From assembly GCA_003854985.1 (NCBI GenBank), contig RQOG01000072.1, forward strand, positions 1-64,000: a DNA stretch of 64,000 nucleotides, in the 5' to 3' direction. The notes below the pieces were generated by a model. That model saw only the letters and a program-made list of their open reading frames with translations. It was not told where the DNA came from and did no database searches. The DNA is from Calditrichota bacterium (lineage in GTDB: Bacteria; Calditrichota; Calditrichia; Calditrichales; Calditrichaceae). This document shows positions 7,785 through 14,799 of the stretch, one piece after another (position 1 is the stretch's first letter; every line of letters begins with the position of its first letter). A program made the position numbers and the translations under genes.

Positions 7785-8297
7785 TCAGAGTATGAGAATC
7801 GGCCAATAAACTGGTTTAAACTCTTTACAATACTTTACTATAATATTTTTTGTTATAGGTTCAATCCAGCCAAATGAAGATGATTGAAATCCTTCCTTAT
7901 TTTGATCAAGTACAATTCCAGATTTGAATATAGCTTTTCCATTTTTATAAAATACAATATAACTTTCTACCGTTGCTACATCACCTTCTGTATATTTCAT
8001 CTTCCATTCTTGTTTCATTCTATTCATTAGATCTTTATCTTCCAGTTTAAGGCAATTTCGTTTAGGTAATAAATTATTAAGATTTGTATAATCACTTCTG
8101 CTTAAAACTAAATATGCGCACCAATCTCCTTCATTAAAATTAAATTTTCCAAGGATGTCTAATGTATCACCCTTTTTAAAATTTTCAACATTTTTTTCAG
8201 GTTCATCAACTGAAAGAACTATAGTAGTTCCGGTAAACATCATTATTAGAATAACTAATAAAATTGTAAAAAATATAATTATATAAATTTTATTCAT
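7785..8297 (-). CDS. Membrane-anchored protein, candidate immunity protein of RHS cassette 3
   Basis: A 170-residue protein with a single N-terminal hydrophobic segment (IYIIIFFTILLVILIMMF) followed by a soluble domain of unknown family. It has four cysteines in the outer domain and several aromatic strands (GDWCAYLVLSRSDY, VESYIVFYKNGKAIF). It begins 13 nt after the end of the cassette-3 tip and precedes a terminator. Position suggests an immunity protein exposed on the outer face of the inner membrane. No homology is recognised, so the role is inference. Confidence 0.55.
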   Translation of the reverse strand: MNKIYIIIFFTILLVILIMMFTGTTIVLSVDEPEKNVENFKKGDTLDILGKFNFNEGDWCAYLVLSRSDYTNLNNLLPKRNCLKLEDKDLMNRMKQEWKMKYTEGDVATVESYIVFYKNGKAIFKSGIVLDQNKEGFQSSSFGWIEPITKNIIVKYCKEFKPVYWPILIL

Positions 8298-8310
8298 AAC
8301 CTTATTTATT

Positions 8311-8574
8311 TCACCCCTTAATTATTATCACTGAACCATTATTATGTTTTACGAGTTGCTTATCTGAAACTCGACCGCCTGGATACCAAACCCTTACATC
8401 GGATGCTTTTACTTGTCCACCTACTTTATCTGCCATTTGTTCAGCAACACTCCTTTCAAAAGGCAAATTCCCAATTACAGCAGTTCTACAACCACCCACT
8501 AAATTGGCATTTGAATTTTTAGAAAATGCACTCGCATCAAAATCACCTATATCTAATGTTTCGTTTGTAAGCAT
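8311..8574 (-). CDS. C-terminal part of RHS cassette 3 tip, cut off by an in-frame TAG
   Basis: 87 residues in the same frame as the gene at 8578-9189, separated only by a TAG at 8578-8580 and one AAT codon. It contains DIGDFDASAFSKNSNANLVGGCRTAVIGN, whose strand ending in GGC is where the catalytic Cys of clan CD-type (caspase/CHAT/DUF4347-like) peptidases would be. The His would lie in the upstream piece (FVYFGHATPGDL). A separate start at the ATG is possible but there is no convincing ribosome-binding site, so it is best read as the tail of the interrupted tip. Confidence 0.55.
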   Translation of the reverse strand: MLTNETLDIGDFDASAFSKNSNANLVGGCRTAVIGNLPFERSVAEQMADKVGGQVKASDVRVWYPGGRVSDKQLVKHNNGSVIIIKG

Positions 8575-8577
8575 ATT

Positions 8578-9189
8578 CTAAGTGCCATGATCCACAAAAC
8601 CGATATCAAGATCGCCAGGAGTAGCATGTCCGAAATATACAAAATCTGATACCAAATCTTTTGATCTTGAATCACCACCTGTTTTATCATTCACATAATC
8701 TACAATTTCATCTGCACTAGATACTACTTTAACATCCACACCAGCCTCTCCAGCTTGTTCTGTATATTTATCAATCACTTCTTGAGAGAATCCTCCTTCT
8801 TCACCAGAATTGTAGATAATCCAAGTCGCTTTTTCTCCTTTGCCTTCCTTGGCATATTTTTTATTAAGTTCTTTTGCTCTATCAAGACCATTTACTAAAA
8901 AGTGCTCTTCATTTTCATGGTCTCCAGGTTGGCCAGAGACTACAATTCCTTCTAATCCTTCAAGGTCGATTACTCGAATTGGACTATTTGAACAGTAAAC
9001 ATATGGACTTAGTGAAGGATACTTATCAGCCAACGGATCAACAACATGCCACCTGGCTATCTCCGGGTCACGCCGACAGGCGTCCCTTTCGGGATAGTAC
9101 CTGGCGCCGAAATAATACCCCAAAAATGGGCAGGTCCCCAAGGGATAAATCCCAACAAGGGACAGGCACTCCAAATTGCCGCCGGCCAT
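8578..9189 (-). CDS. Orphan RHS core stub with clan CD peptidase-like tip (cassette 3), interrupted
   Basis: The frame opens inside the RHS core (MAGGNLE...), reads through an in-frame micro-insertion (CLSLVGIYPLGTCPFLG), YYFGARYY, a second 8-residue insertion (PERDACRR), then DPEIARWHVVDPLADKYPS and LSPYVYCSNSPIRVIDLEG. The tip (from about residue 88) shows VSGQPGDHENEEHFLVNGL, an alternating strand-helix pattern and DFVYFGHATPGDLDIGFVD, similar to the His-Gly strand of clan CD cysteine peptidases such as caspase-like or DUF4347 domains. A TAG stop ends it before the expected Cys motif. Upstream core sequence is out of frame because of a 23-nt palindromic insertion at 9215-9237. Likely a decayed or unexpressed storage cassette. 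Confidence 0.6.
   Translation of the reverse strand: MAGGNLECLSLVGIYPLGTCPFLGYYFGARYYPERDACRRDPEIARWHVVDPLADKYPSLSPYVYCSNSPIRVIDLEGLEGIVVSGQPGDHENEEHFLVNGLDRAKELNKKYAKEGKGEKATWIIYNSGEEGGFSQEVIDKYTEQAGEAGVDVKVVSSADEIVDYVNDKTGGDSRSKDLVSDFVYFGHATPGDLDIGFVDHGT
9070..9093. repeat. Micro-insertion B, 24 nt, in RHS core of cassette 3
   Basis: Twenty-four nucleotides placed exactly between the RHS codons YY and DPE, adding eight residues without changing frame. It contains the short palindrome TCCCTTTCGGGA. The expanded relative is in cassette 2 (4661-4712); cassette 1 lacks it. Confidence 0.6.
9117..9168. repeat. Micro-insertion A in RHS core of cassette 3
   Basis: The same element as at 4737-4787, at the same codon position; here the length keeps the reading frame open. 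A related string occurs in non-coding sequence near 948-975. Confidence 0.55.
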
Positions 9190-9214
9190 AACTTCCTGGT
9201 CTAATTCCTTGCCG

Positions 9215-9237
9215 CTCCAAAAGGAGTCCTTGTGGAG
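9215..9237. repeat. Micro-insertion C: 23-bp near-perfect palindrome
   Basis: Two 11-nt arms (CTCCAAAAGGA and TCCTTGTGGAG) around a central G with one mismatch. It sits in the RHS core stub where the other cassettes read YKYSGKELDQE and makes the frame hit a stop. It occurs once in the window. Confidence 0.6.
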
Positions 9238-9333
9238 AGTATTTTTATAAATCCCCCGGGTTGGCCGTGTTGCTGGAGCATCTGTAAAATACTTATGTCA
9301 AAGACCGGGAAAAATAATAATTACTAGTATTTC

Positions 9334-9570
9334 CTATATAAACTCGCTGATAATCTCTTTCCGCGGCGATGGGATAACCACCTTTTCCACTAAAAGTCCT
9401 TTCTTCTCAATAACTGCCGCGCCCGCTTCCACCGCCGCCTGCACATCGGCCACTTCGCCGGTAAAACTGACAAAGCCCTTGCCCCCGATAGCCATGGCCA
9501 GGTGAATGGAAATCAGTTTAACATTGGCCGCCTTAACCGCCGCGTCCGCCGCTTCAATAATGGACGCCAC
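9334..9570 (-). CDS. pduT: PduT-like BMC-T shell protein, second BMC domain
   Basis: Seventy-eight residues from the first Met, but the true domain begins upstream: directly after the TGA at 9601-9603 the same frame reads KALGVIESFSVASIIEAADA, so the second BMC fold is complete. It has VKAANVKLISIHLAMAIGGK, a pore-loop region, and an ending EKVVIPSPRKEI typical of BMC domains. Together with 9601-9882 it is a PduT-type tandem-domain trimeric shell protein split by one stop codon. No good ribosome-binding site precedes a start for this half, so without readthrough it is probably not made. Confidence 0.7.
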   Translation of the reverse strand: MASIIEAADAAVKAANVKLISIHLAMAIGGKGFVSFTGEVADVQAAVEAGAAVIEKKGLLVEKVVIPSPRKEIISEFI

Positions 9571-9600
9571 GGAAAAACTTTCGATAACGCCCAGGGCTTT

Positions 9601-9882
9601 TCATTCCGGTAATTGGGCGACGCCGCTGATGGCCGGAAACACCTCGGGATGTACATTCGGAATAATAAAATGATCCACCACCGTATGCGCTCCCACAACA
9701 ATACCCGTTTCGATAGCCGCGCTGACCGCATCCACATCGCCGCCGATCAAAACCATATATTTACCGGGACATATGGTGCGGTTAACCACGATTTCCACTC
9801 TGGCCCGTTTTAATACGGCGTCGGCTACTTCAAAACCTTTAGCAATGCTTGATGTTTCAATAATTCCAATAGCTGAATTCAT
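9601..9882 (-). CDS. pduT: PduT-like BMC-T shell protein, first BMC domain
   Basis: Ninety-three residues matching the N-terminal half of PduT closely: SAIGIIETSSIAKGFEVADA, VNRTICPGKYMVLIGGDVDA and HPEVFPAISG. Cys38 in TICPGK is the residue that in PduT ligates the [4Fe-4S] cluster at the trimer's central pore, so electron transfer through the shell is expected, fitting with the PduS-like gene 19 nt upstream. The frame ends at TGA (9601-9603) exactly at the junction to the second BMC domain; PduT relatives have a basic residue in about this place, consistent with CGA to TGA. The protein ends the operon. Confidence 0.8.
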   Translation of the reverse strand: MNSAIGIIETSSIAKGFEVADAVLKRARVEIVVNRTICPGKYMVLIGGDVDAVSAAIETGIVVGAHTVVDHFIIPNVHPEVFPAISGVAQLPE

Positions 9883-9901
9883 TTTTTATACCTGAATGAT
9901 G

Positions 9902-11239
9902 TCAATTGGCCTTGATTTGAATCTCCCGTTCGTCAATCCGCGTCACCGCGCCGTCTATACTGGCATGAACCGGACAGCCTAACTGATCCTCCGGAACTAT
10001 TCCTATTACCCGGCCTTTTTTTACGCGGTCACCCGTTTTTACCACAGGCACGGCCGGCGTTCCGACATGGTAATTTAAGGAAATATTTACCTGTTCCGGC
10101 ATAAAATGGTTTTCCACAAACGGGGCATGACGATCGTAGGCTTTTAGTCCCAGCCGCTGGTAAACTGTGGCGATCGGCACTTCGCGGGCCTGACGCGACG
10201 GATGAACCGGATGGAAAAGTGATTCAAGTTCTTCCTCTGTGCGGGATAAATTATTTTCCTTAAGTAATTTTTTCGCATCCACACAGATACTTTTGGGATC
10301 GAGCCCTTCGGGACAGGCGATAAACGTACAAATGTTGCATTCACAACAATACTGCGCCCAAAGGCTCACTCTTTCTTTAGCTTTTCCGGTCATCTGCAGA
10401 GAGCGCATTACCTTATGCGGTTCGATCGGATAACCTAAAAGATAACGCGGACAAAGTTCCGTGCACATAGAACACTGATCGCACTGCCCATGGCCGATCC
10501 TCGCATAGGTTTCCTGCGGCGCAGTCTTTTTCTTAACCAGGTAATGATCATCCGGCAGAATGATAAGTCCGCCGGTCGTTTTGGTTATGGGCAAAGACAA
10601 GTCAAATTCCACCCCGCCCATCATGGCGCCGCCGGTTAAAACTGCGGGATGTTCCGTAGTCAATCCGCCGGCAATCTGGATACAATCATCGAAACTGATG
10701 CCAACGGGCACAATAGTGGTCAGCGGATTTTTTACCGCGCCGGTAATGGTGATAAATTTTGCGGTAACCGGTATATCCTTTACCGCCCGGGCGATATTGA
10801 CGATGGTTTCCGTGTTGTTAACCACACAGCCGACTTGCAGCGGAATCCCTCCGGGAGGTATTCTCTTCCCGGTAATTTCATAAACTAAAACATATTCATC
10901 CCCGGCAGGATAGACGTCTCTATTTATAAATGTATTGAATCCATATCGGGTAATAAACTCATTAAATCCCTTAACTACATCGCGGTTTTTTTCCTTAAGG
11001 GCAATGGTAACCTGCTTGGCTCCGGTGATGTTTTGCATAATCTCCAGACCCGCAAATAATTCTTCTTTAGCCTGAATCATGGTTTCCCGGTCTTTGTATA
11101 GAAGCGGTTCGCATTCGGCGCCGTTGGCGATAATATGATCCACCCGGGCGTCCAGCTTTTTATAGGCGGGAAAACCGGCGCCCCCGGCGCCAATAACGCC
11201 TGCATCGCGAATTTTTTTAAGTAACTGGTTTTTATCCAT
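9902..11239 (-). CDS. pduS: PduS-like flavo/Fe-S electron-transfer protein (RnfC family)
   Basis: A 445-residue RnfC/PduS-type protein. The N-terminal GAGGAGFPAYKKL and GAECEPLLYKDR form the FMN/NADH-binding part related to complex I 51-kDa subunits; an SLBB-like region follows near residues 160-215; two 4Fe-4S motifs are seen at Cys253/256/259/263 (CDQCSMCTELCP) and Cys298/301/304/309 (CCECNICTFIACP); a barrel-sandwich hybrid domain ends the protein (GTPAVPVVKTGDRVKKG). In Pdu compartments PduS reduces cobalamin and passes electrons to PduT. No B12-dependent enzyme is encoded in this window, so here it might serve NADH/electron balance of the compartment. All motif residues are intact. Confidence 0.9.
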   Translation of the reverse strand: MDKNQLLKKIRDAGVIGAGGAGFPAYKKLDARVDHIIANGAECEPLLYKDRETMIQAKEELFAGLEIMQNITGAKQVTIALKEKNRDVVKGFNEFITRYGFNTFINRDVYPAGDEYVLVYEITGKRIPPGGIPLQVGCVVNNTETIVNIARAVKDIPVTAKFITITGAVKNPLTTIVPVGISFDDCIQIAGGLTTEHPAVLTGGAMMGGVEFDLSLPITKTTGGLIILPDDHYLVKKKTAPQETYARIGHGQCDQCSMCTELCPRYLLGYPIEPHKVMRSLQMTGKAKERVSLWAQYCCECNICTFIACPEGLDPKSICVDAKKLLKENNLSRTEEELESLFHPVHPSRQAREVPIATVYQRLGLKAYDRHAPFVENHFMPEQVNISLNYHVGTPAVPVVKTGDRVKKGRVIGIVPEDQLGCPVHASIDGAVTRIDEREIQIKAN

Positions 11240-11288
11240 AATTATAATTTATGCCCGTTAGGCCGCATTTGGAAAAACTAAGTCCTCT

Positions 11289-12701
11289 TTAAACAATCCG
11301 GAAATGATCAACTAATACGCAGCGTCTTAACCTGACAAATGATGCGGCCGAAGTAACGCCTTCTCCCGTAGGCGTGGTGATGGTCATGGAAGTCCAGCCC
11401 TCGCCGCCGAATCCCAGCCCGGCCAGACATGGACCATTTTTAACAAATATGCTGGTATTGATTTCATTGGCCATTCTATGCAGGTGATCAATATTTTTTG
11501 AATGCATGGCGGCCGTATGATGCAAACCTCTTTCCAGTTTAATGGCAGCGTCAATCGCCTTATCCGCATCAGATACACGGATAACCGGAATCACCGGCAT
11601 CATTAACTCTATCAGAGCAAAAGGATGGGTATCCGCCGCTTCCGTAAACAGCAAGCGGGTGTCAGCGGGAATATTCAAGCCGATTTCCTTAGCTAAGGCA
11701 GCGGCGTTTTTGCCAACCCATTTACGGTTTATTTTTGGATTTGCGCCGGGATAATCTTCAAGAATGATTTTAGCCAGAGACTCCGCCTGTTGAGGATTTA
11801 ATTCAACGGCATTATTACCGGCCATCTCCTTTTTAAGCTGATCGGCCACGGAATCAACGACAATAATTTCTTTTTCGTCACTGCAAATAATGTTGTTATC
11901 GAACGAGGCGCCCCAAACGATGTCTTTGGCGGCTTTGGGAACATCGGCGGTTTCATCTACCACAACCGGCGGATTGCCTGCGCCGGCGGCCATCAGCCTT
12001 TTATTGGTCGTTTTCCGGGCGGCTTCCACAACCGCTTCGCCGCCTGTAACAACCAATAAATCTATCCCCGGATACCTGAATAATTCCTGGGCAGTGTCAA
12101 TGGACGGTTCGGCAACGGTTGTAAAAAGCGCAGGAGGTCCACCTACGGAAATGACGGCTTCATTAAGTAAGGCAATGGTTTTCTGGGATGTTTTTTTAGC
12201 GGCCGGATGAGGAGCGAATACCACCGCATTGCCTGCCGCGATCATGCTGATGGCATTATTAATGACCGTCGCCACAGGATTTGTGGAAGGCGTTACCGAA
12301 GCGATGACGCCCCAGGCGGCTTTTTCGGTAATTGTTAAGCCATGATCTCCGGAAAGCGCTTCAGGTTTTAAGTCTTCGATGCCGGGCGTTTTTTCCGCCT
12401 GAGAAATATTTTTGATGATTTTATCTTCCACCCGGCCCATACCGGTCTCGATTACGGCCATTTCCGCTAATTCACGGGCATGCTTGACTCCGGCATTTCG
12501 CATGGCCTGAATAATTTTTGCCCGGAATTCGAGGTTGCCAATTTTCTTCTGCGATCGGGAAGCCGCGTCAACCGCTTCATCAAGAGATTTAAAAATCCCC
12601 GTCTGCAAAGAACCGGAATCAGCCGAACCCGTGGCGTTTTTATTCAAACGCGCTAATACGGTTTCTACAATCCGGTCAACATCCTGATCATTAAAACGCA
12701 T
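11289..12701 (-). CDS. pduP: CoA-acylating aldehyde dehydrogenase, BMC-encapsulated (PduP/EutE)
   Basis: A 470-residue aldehyde dehydrogenase of the EutE/PduP group that converts an aldehyde plus CoA and NAD+ to acyl-CoA. Residues 1-20 (DQDVDRIVETVLARLN) form an amphipathic helix with the hydrophobic spacing of encapsulation peptides, followed by a Gly/Ser-rich linker. The NAD-binding region contains VTPSTNPVATVINNA and VVTGGEAVVEAARK; the catalytic cysteine is Cys273 in FDNNIICSDEKEI. It lies between the shell genes and pduS. The aldehyde chain length cannot be deduced. Confidence 0.92.
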   Translation of the reverse strand: MRFNDQDVDRIVETVLARLNKNATGSADSGSLQTGIFKSLDEAVDAASRSQKKIGNLEFRAKIIQAMRNAGVKHARELAEMAVIETGMGRVEDKIIKNISQAEKTPGIEDLKPEALSGDHGLTITEKAAWGVIASVTPSTNPVATVINNAISMIAAGNAVVFAPHPAAKKTSQKTIALLNEAVISVGGPPALFTTVAEPSIDTAQELFRYPGIDLLVVTGGEAVVEAARKTTNKRLMAAGAGNPPVVVDETADVPKAAKDIVWGASFDNNIICSDEKEIIVVDSVADQLKKEMAGNNAVELNPQQAESLAKIILEDYPGANPKINRKWVGKNAAALAKEIGLNIPADTRLLFTEAADTHPFALIELMMPVIPVIRVSDADKAIDAAIKLERGLHHTAAMHSKNIDHLHRMANEINTSIFVKNGPCLAGLGFGGEGWTSMTITTPTGEGVTSAASFVRLRRCVLVDHFRIV

Positions 12702-12778
12702 AGACGGCTGCCTCTTTTTTATTACGGCTAAAGATATTCTTACGCCGATGCCGTTTTAGTAAAAATCGCCGGCAAAAA

Positions 12779-13066
12779 TTATTCAACTTTTCCTTTTAAT
12801 TTAATGGGAAAAATTTCTTCGAGATCGCTGTGAGGACGCGGAATAACATGTACGGAAACCAACTCTCCCACACGTTCCGCGGCCGCCGCGCCGGCATCCG
12901 TCGCCGCTTTACAGGCCGCCACATCGCCGCGAACCAGAGCCGTCACATAGCCGCCGCCGATCTGCTGCCAGGCTACTAATTTTACCCGGGCCGCTTTGAC
13001 CATGGCGTCGGAGGCTTCGATCAGTCCTACCAGCCCTTTGGTCTCAATCATACCTAATGCTTCCAT
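12779..13066 (-). CDS. pduA: BMC-H hexameric shell protein (PduA/EutM-like), Gly-pore copy
   Basis: A 95-residue single-BMC-domain protein: [40 protein letters not shown], and [15 protein letters not shown]. The pore loop is Gly37-Gly38-Gly39. It is almost identical to the adjacent gene at 13103-13378 except for this pore residue and the C-terminus, which is longer here ([10 protein letters not shown]). Such hexamers tile the compartment facets and their central pore controls metabolite passage. Confidence 0.95.
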   Translation of the reverse strand: MEALGMIETKGLVGLIEASDAMVKAARVKLVAWQQIGGGYVTALVRGDVAACKAATDAGAAAAERVGELVSVHVIPRPHSDLEEIFPIKLKGKVE

Positions 13067-13102
13067 TTATTCTCCCTTCAAATAAAGTTTGGATAATATT
13101 CA

Positions 13103-13378
13103 TTATTTAACTTTTATCGGAAATACCGATTCCAAATCGTCGTGAGGACGCGGAATAACATGTACGGAAACCAATTCCCCCACACGTTCCGCAGCCGCCG
13201 CGCCGGCATCCGTTGCCGCTTTACAGGCCGCCACATCGCCACGAACCAGAGCCGTCACATAACCGCTGCCGATCTGCTGCCAGGCTACTAATTTCACCCG
13301 GGCCGCCTTGACCATGGCGTCGGAGGCTTCGATCAGCCCTACCAGCCCTTTGGTCTCAATCATACCCAATGCTTCCAT
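13103..13378 (-). CDS. pduA: BMC-H hexameric shell protein (PduA/EutM-like), Ser-pore copy
   Basis: A 91-residue BMC-H protein, a tandem duplicate of its downstream neighbour. The pore loop is Gly37-Ser38-Gly39, the arrangement seen in PduA-type pores. Strong DNA-level identity to the second copy shows a recent duplication or ongoing gene conversion; differences are mostly synonymous plus the pore Ser/Gly and the last few residues. A spacing of 36 nt separates the two genes and both have their own ribosome-binding regions. Confidence 0.95.
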   Translation of the reverse strand: MEALGMIETKGLVGLIEASDAMVKAARVKLVAWQQIGSGYVTALVRGDVAACKAATDAGAAAAERVGELVSVHVIPRPHDDLESVFPIKVK

Positions 13379-13456
13379 CCTAATTCTCCCAATAAAGTTT
13401 TATATCAAATTTTCATTCTGAATTAATCTCAGAATCTACAGCCATAGGTTCTGAAA

Positions 13457-14464
13457 TTAATTCGGGATAATCCTTTCATTTTTTCTCATTACCGCGCCGA
13501 TTAAAATGGTTTCATACATCTCTTCCTCAGTCATATCAAATGAAAAACAATGCGCCGCGCCTGTCCTGCCCTGAATAAAGGGTCCCAGCGCTTTACATCC
13601 GCAGAGATATCTGGCGATTTTAAGCGCCGTATACCCGGCGTTTAAAGAGGGAAATATGAATATATTAGCCGGCTCTTTCAACAAGCTTTGCGGATTTTTT
13701 TTAAGGCCGATTTCCGGTAACCATGCCGCGTCAAACTGTATTTCGCCTTCTACGCATAGTTCGGGATTCATAGCCTTTATCAACACCTTCGCCTTTTGAA
13801 TTGTATCGACCAAAGGATGCTGCGCGCTGCCGGCCGTGGAAAAAGACAACAGGGATACGCGCGGCTCTTCATCTATACCGGCTTTGAAACTTTCTACGGT
13901 ATCAATAGCAATTTTCGCCAGCTGTTCTGCGTCAGGGCGGGGAATAACCGCACAATCGGAAAAAAATACCGGCCGCCCGTTCTCCCGATCAAAGACTACG
14001 GATAATCCGGATATTATTCCCGCTTTTTTCATAAACCTTCCGCTTTGCAAAAGTTTATCGATCATCTCTTCCTGTGTTGACAAATTGCCTGCAAAACAAA
14101 TATCCCTTTGTGAAGTTTCCGCCATTAAAATTCCAAATGACAACGGATCATTGAGCTTATCTTCCACCGTCAGGATCATTTTCCTATCATAATTTAACGC
14201 CGGTTTCAGTTTCTCCATTATTTTTTCACGCTCATAACGCCTGCCGGGCGGCACAATTTGAATACGCCGGGTCGATACCCGGTTTCTTTCGGCTAAACCG
14301 GTAATCAATGTCTGGTTGCCAATAATAACCGGAAAACCGAGATTTTCATCGGCGATTCTGCGCGCTGTACGGAGTACCCGGACATCCATACCGTCTGCAA
14401 AAATGATTTTCCGCGGGTGTTTCCGGCATTCATGCTGGCATCGGTTCAGAAAAGTCAATTCCAA
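13457..14464 (-). CDS. eutD: Phosphate acyltransferase (Pta/EutD type)
   Basis: A 335-residue member of the phosphate acetyl/butyryltransferase family (PF01515), converting acyl-CoA and phosphate to acyl-phosphate and free CoA. Visible motifs are KIIFADGMDVRVLRTA, a central DPLSFGILMAE segment, CAVIPRPDAEQLAKIA, SFSTAGSAQHPLVD, EGEIQFDAAWLPEIG and KEPANIFIFPSLNAGYTALK. Standing in the BMC operon 3' of the EutQ-like gene (6-nt gap) it would recycle CoA inside the lumen, as PduL or EutD do. It is of the EutD rather than the PduL fold. No encapsulation helix is obvious at either end. Confidence 0.9.
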   Translation of the reverse strand: MELTFLNRCQHECRKHPRKIIFADGMDVRVLRTARRIADENLGFPVIIGNQTLITGLAERNRVSTRRIQIVPPGRRYEREKIMEKLKPALNYDRKMILTVEDKLNDPLSFGILMAETSQRDICFAGNLSTQEEMIDKLLQSGRFMKKAGIISGLSVVFDRENGRPVFFSDCAVIPRPDAEQLAKIAIDTVESFKAGIDEEPRVSLLSFSTAGSAQHPLVDTIQKAKVLIKAMNPELCVEGEIQFDAAWLPEIGLKKNPQSLLKEPANIFIFPSLNAGYTALKIARYLCGCKALGPFIQGRTGAAHCFSFDMTEEEMYETILIGAVMRKNERIIPN

Positions 14465-14470
14465 CCCCGC

Positions 14471-14773
14471 TTAGCTTATATAATCATTTAATATTTCAAG
14501 GACCGTTTTCTTTATTTCAGCGGATCTGAGATGCGCATCCGGCAGACGTTCATAAATTCTATTTACAATTTTCCGGATCAGCGCTTCATCAATATTTTGT
14601 CTGTCAATTTTTGATGATTCTCCTTTTTTATCGCTGATAATTTTGATATTTAATTCTTTGGCCAGGCTTCGCGCTTCCGGCGTTATAATATAGTCTGGCG
14701 CCGGGGCGACAATTTCCTTAAGTCCGTTTTTTTGCGCTTCCTTAATTTTCTGTGCGAAAATAACTTTCTTCAT
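14471..14773 (-). CDS. Small BMC-associated protein with EutQ N-terminal-like motif
   Basis: A 100-residue protein. Residues 1-47 resemble the N-terminal segment of EutQ and related BMC proteins: K-x-I-x-x-A-x-x-x-G followed by IVAPAPDYIITPEARSLAKE. The rest is helical; RQNIDEALIRKIVNRIYERL has the hydrophobic pattern of an encapsulation-type amphipathic helix. There is no EutQ cupin domain, so it is not a full EutQ. It may be a scaffold or cargo adaptor linking an enzyme to the shell. It lies between parA and the phosphotransacylase with small gaps (26 and 6 nt). Confidence 0.6.
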   Translation of the reverse strand: MKKVIFAQKIKEAQKNGLKEIVAPAPDYIITPEARSLAKELNIKIISDKKGESSKIDRQNIDEALIRKIVNRIYERLPDAHLRSAEIKKTVLEILNDYIS

Positions 14774-14799
14774 GTTCGTCCGGCCGGATGTATTATTTA

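Noticed and set aside
9601-9603. UGA recoding (Trp or Gly code) or selenocysteine
   Set aside because: TGA ends many intact genes here (for example at 17672, 15570 and 2149), and TAG and TAA also interrupt other genes, so a single-codon reassignment does not explain the pattern. No selenocysteine hairpin was recognised after the codon.
9513-9737. Minus-strand 74-residue frame bridging the two BMC domains
   Set aside because: It is out of frame with both BMC domains and has no BMC-like or other recognisable sequence.
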